Below, in pieces: positions 7,842 to 17,710 of a stretch of DNA of 64,000 nt. Every line of letters begins with the position of its first letter. Position 1 is the stretch's first letter. The position numbers were made by a program, and so were the translations under genes. The stretch covers positions 1 to 64,000 of the forward strand of contig NZ_VSSR01000002.1 of NCBI RefSeq assembly GCF_008123515.1. Reading direction: 5' to 3'. Source of the stretch: Bradyrhizobium cytisi (lineage in GTDB: Bacteria; Pseudomonadota; Alphaproteobacteria; Rhizobiales; Xanthobacteraceae). Below the pieces are notes generated by a model. That model saw only the letters and a list, made by a program, of their open reading frames with translations. It had not been told where the DNA came from and ran no database searches.

Positions 7842-10631
7842 CTATCCTGTATTCCTCAGCCCCGCCGAGATGCCGTTGATCGTCAGCTGAATCCCGCGCA
7901 GCACCTGCTCATCCGGGTTCTGCGCGCGGTGCTCCCTCAAGAGCTCGACCTGCACGTGGTTGAGCGGATCGAGATAGGGGAATCGGTGACGCACCGAGCG
8001 CTCCAGCAGCGGGTTGCCCTGCAGCAGCCGGTCCTGATCCATGATGTCGAGCAACGTCTCGATGCAGGAATGCCACTCGCGGCGGATGCGGCCGAAGATC
8101 TTTTCACGCAGGGCTTCGTCCGGCACCAGCTCGGCATAGCGCGATGCGATCGCGATCGAGCTTTTCGCGAGCACCATGTCCATGTTCGACAACAGCATGC
8201 GGAAGAACGGCCATTCCTTGTAGAGTTCTTTCAGGAACGGCATGCCCTTGTCGGGATGCTCCGCGATCCATTGCTCCACTGCGCTGCCAAAGCCGTACCA
8301 CCCCGGCAGCATCAGGCGGCACTGCGCCCAGGAGAACACCCAGGGGATCGCACGCAAATCCTCGATCGCGCGGGTCTTCTTGCGCGACGCCGGACGGCTG
8401 CCGATGTTGAGCGTCGCGATCTCGTTGATGACGGTCGAACCCCAGAAATAATCGACAAAACCGTCGGTCTCGTAGACGAGGCCGCGATAGGCCTTGAAGG
8501 CCAGATTTGAAAGCTCGTCCATCGCAGTGAGATATTCGCGGCGCGGCGCGCTCTGGCTCGGCTGCAACAGGCTGGCATCCAGCGTCGCCGCCGCCAGGAT
8601 TTCGAGATTGTTGCGGCCGACCTCTGCGTTGGAATATTTCGACGAGATGATCTCGCCCTGCTCGGTGATGCGGATCTGGCCGTTCACCGCCCCGCCCGGC
8701 TGCGCAACGATGGCGTCATAGCTCGGCCCGCCGCCACGGCCGACCGAGCCGCCGCGGCCGTGGAACAGACGCAGGCGAACGTGGTGGCGCTCGAACACCT
8801 CGACGAGGCCGATCTCGGCCTTGTAGAGCTCCCAGCCCGAGGTGACGAAGCCGCCGTCCTTGTTCGAGTCGGAATAGCCGAGCATGACCTCCTGCACGCT
8901 GCCGCGGCTGTCGACGAGGCGGCGGTAATCGTGCAGCGACAGCATGCGATCCATGATGCCGCTGGAGGCCTGCAGATCCTCGATGGTCTCGAACAGCGGC
9001 ACGATGTTGATGGCGCTGCGCCCGGAGGGATGGACCAGGCCCACCTCCTTCAACAGCACCGCGACCTCGAGCATGTCAGACATGCCCTTGCACATCGAGA
9101 TGATGCATTGGGGAATCGCGTCCGAGCCGAACTTCGCATGCGCCTCCGCAGCCGCATGGAAGACGTTGAGCTCACCCATGGTCTCGTCGCTGTACTTGAC
9201 GAATGGCGAAACCAGTGAGCGGATGCTGCGCAATTCGTTGGTGAGCAGCGAGATGCGCGCCTCCTCGCCGAGCGCGAGATAGGACATGCCGGGGTTTGCC
9301 GCGTCCATCAGCTCGGCGATGGTGCGTTCGTGTACTGCCGAGTTCTGGCGAATATCGAGCCGCGCCAGATGGAAGCCGAAGCAATCCACCGCGCGACGCA
9401 ACAGCCGCAGCCGGCCGCGGGCGATGACGCGGGCGTTATTGGAGATCAGCGAGCGGTGCAGCACGTCGAGATCGGCTTGCAACTCCCTGACGCTCTCATA
9501 GGGCGCGCCCTTGCCGACGGGACGGCGGGTGATCTCGACCTCGAGCTTTTCGGCCGTGGCCGTCAGGCGGGCATAGATGCCGGAGACCGCGAGACGATAG
9601 GGCTCGCCGCTCCGGTGCGGCGAGGTATCGGGCGAACGCTCCGCCAGTGTGCGCAGCTCCCCCGAGACGTCGGCGAGATGCGCTGCGATCGACAGCTCCG
9701 AGCCGAGCACGTGCAGCTCATTCAGATAGAACTGCATGACCCGGCTCGACTGGAGCCGCAGCGTGCCGCGCATCACGTCGGCGGTCACGAACGGATTGCC
9801 GTCGCGGTCGCCGCCGATCCAGCTTCCCATGCGCAGGAACGAGGCGAGCTCGCTGGCGGCCTGCTCGCCGCCCTCCTCCAGCCGGTCTTCCAGTGCGTTG
9901 ACCAACCGCGGCACTTCACGAAGGAAGGTGTAATCGTAGAACGACAGGCCGTTGGCGACCTCGTCGAGCACGGTGAGCTTGGTCCGGCGCAACAGATTGG
10001 TCTGCCACAGCGTCAGCACCTCGCGGCGAAGCTGCTCGTCGCTGGCGGCGGCCTCGTCCTCCGTCAGCGCAACCCGCTCGCGGCGGTCGAGCAGGCGAGC
10101 GACCTCCATCTCGCGGTCCATGGTGCTCTTGCGGCGGACTTCAGTCGGGTGCGCCGTCAGCACCGGACTGACCAGCGCGCTCTTGAAGAAATTGCGTAGC
10201 GTATCCGCGCCAATGCCCGCGGCCTTGGCTTTGGCGAGCGTCTCCGCCAGCACGCCGGAGCCGCCGCCCTTGCCCGCGCGCATCTGGCGGATGTTGTTCT
10301 GGTCCTCGGCGATGTTGGCGAGGTGGGAGAAATAGCTGAAGGCACGGACGATTCGCACTGTCTCCGAGGTCGACATGCCGTCGAGGATCTGCTCGAGCTC
10401 GCGGCGCGCAGGCCGGTCCTCGTCGCGGTGGAACCGGATCGAGGTCTGCCGGATGCGTTCGACCAGGTCGAACACATCTGCGCCCTCCTGGTCGCGCACC
10501 GTGTCGCCCAGGATACGCCCGAGCAGGCGGATGTCGTCGCGCAGCCGCGCGTCAGCCTCCAGCGCCTGGGCGTCCTCAGGCCTGTTCGGGCGAAGATCGG
10601 CAGCGTCGGATGGTAGGGTCTGGAGGGACAT
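7842..10631 (-). CDS. ppc: Phosphoenolpyruvate carboxylase
   Basis: 929-residue anaplerotic enzyme that carboxylates PEP to oxaloacetate in the cytoplasm. Diagnostic motifs are present: [12 protein letters not shown] with the catalytic histidine near 161, [10 protein letters not shown], the glycine-rich [13 protein letters not shown] and the C-terminal family ending GLRNTG. The chosen ATG (MSLQTLPSD) has AAAGGAG six bases upstream; a longer start nine codons earlier lacks one. The length is slightly above the 883 residues of E. coli. It is monocistronic between YccF and a convergent repeat. Confidence 0.96.
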   Translation of the reverse strand: MSLQTLPSDAADLRPNRPEDAQALEADARLRDDIRLLGRILGDTVRDQEGADVFDLVERIRQTSIRFHRDEDRPARRELEQILDGMSTSETVRIVRAFSYFSHLANIAEDQNNIRQMRAGKGGGSGVLAETLAKAKAAGIGADTLRNFFKSALVSPVLTAHPTEVRRKSTMDREMEVARLLDRRERVALTEDEAAASDEQLRREVLTLWQTNLLRRTKLTVLDEVANGLSFYDYTFLREVPRLVNALEDRLEEGGEQAASELASFLRMGSWIGGDRDGNPFVTADVMRGTLRLQSSRVMQFYLNELHVLGSELSIAAHLADVSGELRTLAERSPDTSPHRSGEPYRLAVSGIYARLTATAEKLEVEITRRPVGKGAPYESVRELQADLDVLHRSLISNNARVIARGRLRLLRRAVDCFGFHLARLDIRQNSAVHERTIAELMDAANPGMSYLALGEEARISLLTNELRSIRSLVSPFVKYSDETMGELNVFHAAAEAHAKFGSDAIPQCIISMCKGMSDMLEVAVLLKEVGLVHPSGRSAINIVPLFETIEDLQASSGIMDRMLSLHDYRRLVDSRGSVQEVMLGYSDSNKDGGFVTSGWELYKAEIGLVEVFERHHVRLRLFHGRGGSVGRGGGPSYDAIVAQPGGAVNGQIRITEQGEIISSKYSNAEVGRNNLEILAAATLDASLLQPSQSAPRREYLTAMDELSNLAFKAYRGLVYETDGFVDYFWGSTVINEIATLNIGSRPASRKKTRAIEDLRAIPWVFSWAQCRLMLPGWYGFGSAVEQWIAEHPDKGMPFLKELYKEWPFFRMLLSNMDMVLAKSSIAIASRYAELVPDEALREKIFGRIRREWHSCIETLLDIMDQDRLLQGNPLLERSVRHRFPYLDPLNHVQVELLREHRAQNPDEQVLRGIQLTINGISAGLRNTG

Positions 10632-10762
10632 GGCTCGCTCCTTTTGCAGAGCTCCCAATGGCTCCCCGGCCTACCAAGTGTGCAAGTTTTTTGCCGCAGC
10701 GCAAGATGAAGTTGGGGGCGGTGCACACAGGCCCGCGCCGGGCTCGAAGTGTGCCGGCAAGG

Positions 10763-11167
10763 TCAGGCTGGCACGATCACCTTGCCGATCGGCCAGAGCG
10801 CGATGCCTGCGAGCTTCAGATGGGCCCACGCAAAGGGAATGCCGATGATGGTGATGGCAAAGATCACGGCCGTCAGGACGTGGCCGAGCGCCAGCCACCA
10901 GCCGGCCAGCACGAACCAGATGATGTTGCCTATCACCCCGAGCGGGCCGGTTCCGATATCGCCAGCACCGGTGACCTCGTCGCGGCTGACCGCCCGCGAA
11001 CCGAACGGCAAGAGCGCATAGACGGCGATGTTGAACGCCGCCCGCGCCCAGGGCAGGCCGATGATGGTGATGGCCATGATGATGGACGCCACCAGCCAGC
11101 CGAATGCCATCCAGGCACCGCCGATGAGAATCCAGATGACGTTGAGCAGAATGGAAACGGGGGCCAT
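10763..11167 (-). CDS. yccF: YccF domain-containing inner membrane protein
   Basis: 134 residues with two similar YccF repeats. Each has a hydrophobic segment and a conserved core (IIMAITIIGLPWARAAF and VIFAITIIGIPFAWAHL), giving about four membrane spans. The family is widespread but its biochemical role is unknown. It is 131 bp upstream of ppc on the same strand. The ribosome site is weak. Confidence 0.85.
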   Translation of the reverse strand: MAPVSILLNVIWILIGGAWMAFGWLVASIIMAITIIGLPWARAAFNIAVYALLPFGSRAVSRDEVTGAGDIGTGPLGVIGNIIWFVLAGWWLALGHVLTAVIFAITIIGIPFAWAHLKLAGIALWPIGKVIVPA

Positions 11168-11230
11168 TAGATTCAGGAACCTTGGGATGATCCGGGGTCA
11201 ATGATCGCGTTTGTATAACACAAATCCGAG

Positions 11231-12775
11231 CTAGATCTTCCGTCCCGCCTGCTCCCAATAGGGATCGCGCAGGCGGCGCTTGAAGATTTTTCCCGAGTCT
11301 TCGCGCGGCAGTCCCGAGCGGACCTCGATATGCTTCGGCACCTTGTAGTCGGCAAGCGAGCTCTTCAGCCGCGCGCGGATATCGGCTGCATTGAGCGTGG
11401 CGCCCGGCTGCGGCTCGACCACGGCCATCAGCGCCTCGCCGAATTCGGCGTCGGGGATGCCGAACACGGCGCAATCATGCACGCCCGGCACGGCGTGCAG
11501 CACGGATTCGATCTCGGCCGGATAGATATTGACGCCGCCCGAGATCACCATGTCGCGCTTGCGGTCGCAGATGAAGACGTAACCGTCCGCGTCGATGTAG
11601 CCGACGTCACCCGAGGTGATGAAGCCGTCGCGGTCGATCTCGGCGCGCTTCTCCGGCTTGTTGTGGTAGGTGAAGTCGGCCATCGCGGCCATGCGGGAAT
11701 AGATCTCGCCGATCTCGCCGACACCAATCACGCGGCCGTCATCGCCGATGAAGCGCAGCTCGGCGCCGGGCGAGATCTTGCCGACGGTGCCGGGCTTCTT
11801 CAGTGCGTCCTCGGAGGTCGCAAACGTGACCGCGCTGGATTCGGTCGAGCCGTAGAATTCGTAGATCACCGGACCCCACCATTCGATCATGGCGCGCTTG
11901 ACATCGGCCGGACATGGCGCCGCAGCGTGAATGATGTGGCGCAGCGAGGAGACGTCGTATTTGCTGCGCACCTCCTCCGGCAGCTTCATCAGGCGGATGA
12001 ACATGGTCGGCACCATGAAGATGGTGTCGATCCTGTACTGCTCGATCAGCTCCAGAAATTCTTCCGGCTCGAAGCGCGGCATCAGCGCCAATACGCCGCC
12101 GAGCTTGCCGGCGCGGATGCCGAACGAGTTCGGCGCGGAATGATATAGCGGGCCCGGCAGGATCGCGCGAGCGCCGGGCTTCAAGCCATAGATCATCGCG
12201 CGCATGCGCTCGCCGGCGGCCTGCTGCTCCAGCGTCGGCGCATTGCGGCGCACGCCCTTGGGATGGCCGGTGGTGCCTGAGGTGTAGATCATGTTCATGG
12301 GCTGCGGCACGACCGGGCCGTCATAGGGCTGGAATTGCGCGAGCCAGGATTCGAGATCGATCGCGAATTCAGGAGCCGTCAGGTGATCGGGATCGATCTT
12401 GTAGTTGGACAGGATCTCCGGCGGTGTCGGCACGCTGAGCACCGTCACGCCTTTCGGGATAGCATCGCGCAAGGCGTGCAGCATGTCGGCATGTCCGATC
12501 AGCACGGACGTGCCGGTATCGCCAAGGATGTAGTTGATCTCCTCCGGCTTGAAATGCCAGTTGATCGGCACGCCATAGGCCCCGAGCCGCATCGCGGCGT
12601 AGGCGGCTTCGAGAAAGGCGATATCGTTGCGCATCAGCATGCAGACGCAATCGCCTTGGCGGACGCCGATCCTGGCGAGGCCGGACGCGATGCGGTCGGC
12701 GCGATTGGCGACCTCGGCATGGTCGCGACGGCGATCTCCGGAGACGATGCCGAGGAATTGGGACGCTTCGCTCAT
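11231..12775 (-). CDS. Acyl-CoA synthetase (AMP-forming, fadD-like)
   Basis: 514-residue ANL ligase that activates a carboxylic acid to its CoA thioester through an acyl-AMP. It has the P-loop YTSGTTGHPKG (164-174), the YEFYGSTE adenine motif, the hinge and NIYPAEIE region, and the C-terminal catalytic lysine in SGKIFKRRLR. The start at MSEASQF removes an unlikely extension. It lies downstream of a crotonase on the same strand, separated by a palindromic repeat. The acid is unknown; fatty, aromatic or bile-acid-like side chains are possible. Confidence 0.88.
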   Translation of the reverse strand: MSEASQFLGIVSGDRRRDHAEVANRADRIASGLARIGVRQGDCVCMLMRNDIAFLEAAYAAMRLGAYGVPINWHFKPEEINYILGDTGTSVLIGHADMLHALRDAIPKGVTVLSVPTPPEILSNYKIDPDHLTAPEFAIDLESWLAQFQPYDGPVVPQPMNMIYTSGTTGHPKGVRRNAPTLEQQAAGERMRAMIYGLKPGARAILPGPLYHSAPNSFGIRAGKLGGVLALMPRFEPEEFLELIEQYRIDTIFMVPTMFIRLMKLPEEVRSKYDVSSLRHIIHAAAPCPADVKRAMIEWWGPVIYEFYGSTESSAVTFATSEDALKKPGTVGKISPGAELRFIGDDGRVIGVGEIGEIYSRMAAMADFTYHNKPEKRAEIDRDGFITSGDVGYIDADGYVFICDRKRDMVISGGVNIYPAEIESVLHAVPGVHDCAVFGIPDAEFGEALMAVVEPQPGATLNAADIRARLKSSLADYKVPKHIEVRSGLPREDSGKIFKRRLRDPYWEQAGRKI

Positions 12776-12826
12776 TTTTGTTTTCCGATGTTTCGTCGGG
12801 TTGAGAGAGGTGGGCATCACTCAGGC

Positions 12827-12933
12827 CGTCATTCCGGGGCGATGCGAAGCATCGAACCCGGAATCCATTTCACAGCGGACGATGAGGTGCGATGGATTCC
12901 GGGCCTGCGCCTGCGGCGCATCCCGGAATGACG
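12827..12933. repeat. Family B palindromic repeat, copy 2
   Basis: CGTCATTCCGGGGCGATGCG and CGCATCCCGGAATGACG are the outer arms, with CCCGGAATCCAT and ATGGATTCCGGG inside. It sits between the crotonase stop and the acyl-CoA synthetase start, both on the minus strand. Confidence 0.85.
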
Positions 12934-12936
12934 AAC

Positions 12937-13746
12937 TCAATCCGCAAACCTCGCCGCGCGCTTCTCCAGATTCGACCGCACCGCTTCGGTCTGGTTCGCG
13001 CTGCCGATCAGCTTCTGCTGCTCGACCGACTCTGCAAGCAGCGCAGGGCCGGAATCGACCGAGAGATTGTTGAGCAGGCGCTTGGCGGCGCGGATCGCAT
13101 CGGGGCTTTTTCCCGCGATCTCGCGCGCGACTTCGAGCGCTGCGACGCGCGGGTCGTCGCAGATGCGCGTGGCGAGGCCATACGTCATCGCCTCCTGCGC
13201 GGAGAAGATGCGGCCGGTGTAAGTAAGATCGCGCAAGATGTCATCGCGCACGAGCGAGGCCAGGATCGGCGTGCCCGCCATGTCGGGCACGAGGCCCCAT
13301 TTGATCTCCATCACCGACATCCGCGCATCGGGGGAGAGGAAGCGCATGTCGGCGCCGAGCGAGAGCTGGAAGCCACCGCCAAAGGCAACGCCGTGCACGG
13401 CCGCAATCACGGGAACCGGAAGCTGGCGCCATCCCCATACCGCCTGTTGCGGAAAGTTCGCCTGGCCATGCGTGCGCTTGGTGAGATCGCGATTTTCGCC
13501 ACCCGGAATTCCGTTGCCGCCATTCTCCTTCATGGCGGCAAAACGCCCCATGTCGAGACCGGCGCAGAAGGCGCGGCCCTCGCCGGACAGCACGACGACG
13601 CGCACGCCTTTTTCCTTCGAAAGCCGCTCGGTTGCCGCAACAAGGGCCTCGAACATGGCCTGATCGAGCGCATTCATCTTATCCGCGCGCACCAGGCGCA
13701 CGTCGGCGACGCCTTCCGAGATCGAGATCGAGACGCGCTCTTCCAT
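12937..13746 (-). CDS. Enoyl-CoA hydratase/isomerase (crotonase family)
   Basis: 269-residue crotonase. The oxyanion hole is formed by the segments RAFCAGLDM and VAFGGGFQL. The active-site region MEIKWGLVPDMAGT has acidic residues where hydratases and isomerases carry theirs. Such enzymes hydrate, isomerise or hydrolyse enoyl-CoAs. GGGGAG precedes the ATG by about nine bases. It is divergent from the DECR-like SDR, and with the acyl-CoA synthetase downstream forms a likely activation and beta-oxidation unit. Confidence 0.88.
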   Translation of the reverse strand: MEERVSISISEGVADVRLVRADKMNALDQAMFEALVAATERLSKEKGVRVVVLSGEGRAFCAGLDMGRFAAMKENGGNGIPGGENRDLTKRTHGQANFPQQAVWGWRQLPVPVIAAVHGVAFGGGFQLSLGADMRFLSPDARMSVMEIKWGLVPDMAGTPILASLVRDDILRDLTYTGRIFSAQEAMTYGLATRICDDPRVAALEVAREIAGKSPDAIRAAKRLLNNLSVDSGPALLAESVEQQKLIGSANQTEAVRSNLEKRAARFAD

Positions 13747-13815
13747 GGATGAATTCTCCCCTAGTTCTTGCCTGTTCTTGTTCGGTGCCGCTTTACAGAA
13801 AGCTGACCGCCGGAT

Positions 13816-13839
13816 TTAGTCAATCGACCAATTAACTGA
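13816..13839. promoter_or_regulatory. Imperfect inverted repeat in a divergent crotonase/SDR promoter
   Basis: TTAGTCAAT and ATTAACTGA, separated by CGACCA, match at seven of nine paired positions. The site lies 24 bp before the SDR start, where a TetR-type fatty-acid regulator could act. No regulator gene adjoins it. Confidence 0.3.
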
Positions 13840-13862
13840 CAATCCGTAAGGGAGAAACAGCC

Positions 13863-14735
13863 ATGTTCAAGGAAAATCTTCTGGCTGGACGGCGCATTCT
13901 CGTGACCGGCGGCGGCACGGGCCTCGGCAAATCGATGGCGGCGCGCTTTCTCCAGCTCGGCGCCGAGGTGCACATCTGCGGCCGGCGCAAGATCGTCTGC
14001 GACGAGACCGCGACCGAGCTGATGGATCAGTATGGCGGCCGCGTCACCAGCCACGGCGTCGACATCCGCAATGCGCTCGCCGTCGAGGAGATGATCGAGA
14101 ATATCTTCCGCGACGCGCCGCTGACCGACCTCATCAACAACGCCGCCGGCAATTTTATCTCGCGCAGCGAGGAGCTCTCGCCGCGCGGCTTCGACGCGGT
14201 CGCCAACATCGTCATGCACGGCACGTTCTATGTGACGCATGCGGTCGGCAAGCGCTGGATCGCCTTGAAGCAGCCCGGCAATGTCGTCTCAATCACGGTG
14301 ACCTGGGTGCGCAACGGCTCGCCTTACGTGGTGCCGTCGGCGATGAGCAAGTCGGCGATCCACGCCATGACGATGTCGCTTGCGACCGAATGGGGCCGAC
14401 ACGGCATCCGTCTCAACACCATCGCGCCGGGCGAGATCCCGACCGAGGGCATGAGCAAGCGCATCAAGCCCGGCGACGAGGCCGGCGCACGCACCAAGGC
14501 GATGAACCCGATGGGCCGCGTCGGCACCATGGAGGAATTGCAGAACCTCGCGGTGTTCCTGATCTCCGGCGGCTGCGACTGGATCACCGGCGAGACCATC
14601 GCCATGGACGGTGCACAGGCGCTGGCCATGGGCGGCAATTTCTACCAGCTCCGGGACTGGAGCGACGACGACTGGAAGACCGCGCGCGAGAGCATCATGG
14701 CGCAGAACGAGAAGGACCGGGCGAAGCGGGGATAA
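13863..14735 (+). CDS. SDR oxidoreductase similar to 2,4-dienoyl-CoA reductase
   Basis: 290-residue Rossmann protein with TGGGTGLG (15-22), NNAAGNF (92-98) and K163. The usual YxxxK tyrosine is replaced by S159 (PYVVPSAMSK). This is the hallmark of 2,4-dienoyl-CoA reductases of the mitochondrial/peroxisomal SDR type, which recruit a different tyrosine. The role would be NADPH reduction of dienoyl-CoAs made from unsaturated acids. GGGAGA precedes the ATG. It is divergent from a crotonase, which fits an auxiliary beta-oxidation unit. Confidence 0.82.
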   Translation: MFKENLLAGRRILVTGGGTGLGKSMAARFLQLGAEVHICGRRKIVCDETATELMDQYGGRVTSHGVDIRNALAVEEMIENIFRDAPLTDLINNAAGNFISRSEELSPRGFDAVANIVMHGTFYVTHAVGKRWIALKQPGNVVSITVTWVRNGSPYVVPSAMSKSAIHAMTMSLATEWGRHGIRLNTIAPGEIPTEGMSKRIKPGDEAGARTKAMNPMGRVGTMEELQNLAVFLISGGCDWITGETIAMDGAQALAMGGNFYQLRDWSDDDWKTARESIMAQNEKDRAKRG

Positions 14736-14738
14736 TCT

Positions 14739-14790
14739 CGTGCCCCGCACGCAGCGCAGCGCGCCGCCTTCGGCGTGGTGCGGGCGACAA
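14739..14790. repeat. Truncated family E palindromic repeat
   Basis: CGTGCCCCGCACGCAGCGCA followed by GGTGCGGGCGAC resembles the ends of family E elements at 26626, 50681 and 56463, but the long middle is missing. It sits right after the SDR stop. Confidence 0.5.
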
Positions 14791-14838
14791 TTGAGGGAGC
14801 CGTATTGGGCGGGCAAGGATCGACGGGTGAATTGATTT

Positions 14839-14937
14839 CGTAGGGTGGGCAAAGGTGCGCTCTTCGCGCGCCGTGCCCACCGTCTTACTACGCTAGCCGG
14901 AAGCATGGTGGGCACGCTTCGCTTTGCCCACCCTACG
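14839..14937. repeat. Family D palindromic repeat (CGTAGGGTGGGCAAAG type), copy 1
   Basis: CGTAGGGTGGGCAAAG and CTTTGCCCACCCTACG are perfect outer arms, enclosing GTGCCCACC and GGTGGGCAC. It occupies a convergent gap. The second copy is at 20458-20546. Confidence 0.88.
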
Positions 14938-14954
14938 AGTGCACAGATTGACGC

Positions 14955-16229
14955 TCAATGCTTCCCCGGCCCCATATACCCAAACAAAAACCCCGCCACC
15001 TTGCGCATCTGGATCTCCTCGCTGCCCTCGGTGATCCGGTAGCGGCGGTGGTGGCGGTAGATGTGCTCGAAGGGCTTGTGGCGTGAATAGCCCATGCCGC
15101 CGTGGACCTGCATGGCGCGGTCGGCGGATTCGCAAGCGAGGCGGTTTGCCCAGTAGTTGCACATGGAGACGCGATCGGAGAGCGTGCGCTCGATCTGCTC
15201 CTCATTGAGCTGGTCCATCTCCCAGGCGGTCTTGCGGATCAACAGGCGCAGCATCTCGGCTTGCGTGGCAAGCTCGACCAGCGGGAACTGGATCGCCTGG
15301 TTCTCTGCCAGCGCCCTGCCGAACGGCTTTCGCTCGCGCGCATATTTCACGCTTTCGTTGATGCAGTAGACGGCCGCACCGAGCGAGCTCGCGGCCTGGC
15401 GGATGCGGTTCTGGTGCACAAAGCACTGCGCCAGCGACAGGCCGCGGCCGACCTCGCCGAACAGCGCATCCTCAGGCACGAACACGTCCGTAAAGCTGAC
15501 GCGGGGATGATCGGTCGGCATGTTGAAGGTCCACATGTACTCCTCGACCTTCACGCCATGGCTCTTGGCCGGCACCAGGAAGCAGGTGATGCCGCGGGCA
15601 TCGCCGTCATTACCCGAGGTGCGCGCGAACAGCGCGCAATGCGTGGCAACGTGCATGCCGGTGGTCCACATCTTCTCGCCGTTGATGATCCAGCCCTTGA
15701 CGTTGTCGCGAGTCGCCGGCACCGCGCGCGTCTCCATGTGAGTCGCGTCCGAGCCGTGATTGGGTTCGGTCAGGCCGAAGGTGATGCGGTATTTGCCCTT
15801 GATCGAGCCGTCGATCATCGCCTTCTGGTCGTCGCGGCCGTAGCGATCGAGCATGGTGACGACGGGAAAATTGCCGACGATGGAGTGCTCGTTCTGGAGG
15901 TCGTTGTGCAGGCCGAGACCCTTCGCGGCAAAATGCTCGCGGATCACGGCCATCCAGAGGTTGGAGCCATCCTTGCCGCCATACTGCTTCGGCACCGGAA
16001 AGCGCAGATGGCCGGCGGCGTCCGCGAGATCCTTCGCCTTGCGCTGCAGCGCTTCCCATTCGTGACGCGGCAGGCCGCCATTCTCGAAATCGGTGCGCGC
16101 CCATTCGCGGCGATGATCGAAGAAGCGGATGTTGTCGTCGGCCTGTTCCAGCGGCTTGATCTCGCGTTCGATGAAGCGATCGAGCTCTCCGAGATAGGCG
16201 ACGAGATCGGCAGGCAATGAGAAATCCAC
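14955..16229 (-). CDS. Acyl-CoA dehydrogenase
   Basis: 424-residue flavoprotein. FAD/substrate motifs include FGLTEPNHGSDATH in the middle domain, and the C-terminal YRITEGSEEIQM holds E401 in the usual catalytic-base position. It oxidises an acyl-CoA to an enoyl-CoA and passes electrons to ETF. Translation starts at GTG 16229, supported by GGGAGAG just upstream. It is divergent from a crotonase; the chain type of the substrate is unknown. Confidence 0.9.
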   Translation of the reverse strand: MDFSLPADLVAYLGELDRFIEREIKPLEQADDNIRFFDHRREWARTDFENGGLPRHEWEALQRKAKDLADAAGHLRFPVPKQYGGKDGSNLWMAVIREHFAAKGLGLHNDLQNEHSIVGNFPVVTMLDRYGRDDQKAMIDGSIKGKYRITFGLTEPNHGSDATHMETRAVPATRDNVKGWIINGEKMWTTGMHVATHCALFARTSGNDGDARGITCFLVPAKSHGVKVEEYMWTFNMPTDHPRVSFTDVFVPEDALFGEVGRGLSLAQCFVHQNRIRQAASSLGAAVYCINESVKYARERKPFGRALAENQAIQFPLVELATQAEMLRLLIRKTAWEMDQLNEEQIERTLSDRVSMCNYWANRLACESADRAMQVHGGMGYSRHKPFEHIYRHHRRYRITEGSEEIQMRKVAGFLFGYMGPGKH

Positions 16230-16439
16230 GGTTCTCTCCCGGATTGATTCTATCGTTTTGCGTTAAGGCGCTAGGCGCGTTTTGCTTCGCACGATTAGGG
16301 TGAGAAGAGCGCGCTCAAGTCAAGCAAAGCGAGGCGTGCCAGACGCGCAAGGCACATTGCGCAATTCGATGGTGTTGAACGATGCCTCCGCGGTACTATG
16401 ACGCCAATATTCCTTCACGAGAAAATGCGGGAGCGCGCG

Positions 16440-17219
16440 ATGGAGCTGAAATTCTCAAAAGTGGAACACAAGGGGCCGATCACGATCATCACGCTGTCGC
16501 GGCCCGAGGTCTACAACGCGCTGCACACCGATGCGCATTTCGAGCTGCAAAAGGTGTTTGACGATTTCGCCGCCGACCCTGCGCAGTGGGTTGCGATCGT
16601 CACCGGCGCCGGCGACAAGGCGTTCTGCGCCGGCAACGATCTGAAGTGGCAGGCGGCGGGAGGCAAGCGCGGCTGGGACAAGGGCGGTTTTGCCGGCCTC
16701 ACCGCGCGATTCGACTGCGACAAGCCGATCATCGCCGCGGTCAACGGCGTCGCCATGGGCGGCGGCTTCGAGATCGCGCTCGCCTGCGACCTCATCATCG
16801 CCTCGGAGAACGCGACCTTCGCCCTGCCCGAGCCGCGCGTCGGCCTCGCCGCACTCGCAGGCGGCCTGCACCGGCTGCCGCGGCAAATCGGCTTGAAGCG
16901 CGCCATGGGCATGATCCTCACCGCGCGTCATGTCAGCGCCAAGGAGGGTTTTGAGCTCGGCTTCGTCAACGAGGTGGTGCCGCAGGGCGAAGCGCTTGCT
17001 GGCGCGCTGCGCTGGGCCGACATGATCACCAAGAACTCGCCGATGTCGATTCGGGCGTCCAAGCAGACCATCCGGAAGGGCCTTGCCGTCTCGCTGGAAC
17101 AGGCGATCGAGGAGCAGCGCGAATATCCGGCGGTAAAGGCGATGGTCGCGTCGCAGGATTACATCGAGGGCCCGAAGGCGTTCTCGGAGAAGCGCCCGCC
17201 AAAATGGGTGGGGAAGTAG
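16440..17219 (+). CDS. Enoyl-CoA hydratase-related protein
   Basis: 259-residue crotonase with oxyanion-hole segments KAFCAGNDL and VAMGGGFEI and the glutamate-bearing segment FALPEPRVGLAALAGG, closest in pattern to CaiD-like hydratases. I start at ATG 16440 because GGGAG lies eight bases upstream and MELKF is a normal N terminus. It probably hydrates the product of the divergent acyl-CoA dehydrogenase. A perfect 10-bp palindrome, ATTGCGCAAT (16356-16365), lies in the shared promoter. Confidence 0.85.
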   Translation: MELKFSKVEHKGPITIITLSRPEVYNALHTDAHFELQKVFDDFAADPAQWVAIVTGAGDKAFCAGNDLKWQAAGGKRGWDKGGFAGLTARFDCDKPIIAAVNGVAMGGGFEIALACDLIIASENATFALPEPRVGLAALAGGLHRLPRQIGLKRAMGMILTARHVSAKEGFELGFVNEVVPQGEALAGALRWADMITKNSPMSIRASKQTIRKGLAVSLEQAIEEQREYPAVKAMVASQDYIEGPKAFSEKRPPKWVGK

Positions 17220-17226
17220 CTCAACG

Positions 17227-17313
17227 CGTCATTGCGAGCGGAGCGAAGCAATCCAGAATCTTCCCGCGGAGACAGTCTGGATTGCTTCGTCGCAAGGGCT
17301 CCTCGCAATGACG
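17227..17313. repeat. Family A palindromic repeat, copy 2
   Basis: CGTCATTGCGAGCGGAGCGA and the right end CTCGCAATGACG enclose two copies of the inner arm (AAGCAATCCAGA and TCTGGATTGCTT). It fills a convergent gap beginning 7 bp after the crotonase stop. Confidence 0.88.
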
Positions 17314-17330
17314 GAGGATGGGGCCACTGC

Positions 17331-17708
17331 CTACCCGCCCCGCCCCAGCTCGCGCTTGTATGACGCATAGTTCGGCTGATCCACCGCGAGCTTGTCCATC
17401 GTAGTCGCCCACAGATGCTCGGCCAGCCCCGGCGTTGCAAAATCCACCTCGCCCTTGGCGATACGATCCGCGAGTGCGCGGTTGAGGTCAGTTACCGCGC
17501 CGTCCATACCAAGTAGCGCGCGCAGGCGCTCCACCTCCGCAGCATCGCCCCCCTCCTCCTGCGTCAACTGCCGAGTCACGAGGTCGAGGATGTTGACCGC
17601 CACCCGCAACTTGAAGGCCTGATGGCCCGAGACCAGCGGCGTGATGTCGTTGCGGAGGAAATCGGCGACCGCCTTGGTCAGCTCGATCGGTGTCGGTTCG
17701 TCCTGCAT
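17331..17708 (-). CDS. DUF6285-like small protein, possible LvaB-type partner
   Basis: 125 residues, helical, without transmembrane segments or cysteine motifs. It starts at ATG 17708 (MQDEPTP), two bases after the phosphotransferase stop, with GGGGAGG inside the upstream gene, so translation is coupled. It resembles DUF6285, which I recall occurring next to APH-type acyl-CoA kinases. In Pseudomonas putida a small protein, LvaB, is required with the LvaA kinase for 4-hydroxyvaleryl-CoA phosphorylation; position and size fit that role here. Function is inferred from context. Confidence 0.65.
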   Translation of the reverse strand: MQDEPTPIELTKAVADFLRNDITPLVSGHQAFKLRVAVNILDLVTRQLTQEEGGDAAEVERLRALLGMDGAVTDLNRALADRIAKGEVDFATPGLAEHLWATTMDKLAVDQPNYASYKRELGRGG

Positions 17709-17710
17709 GC

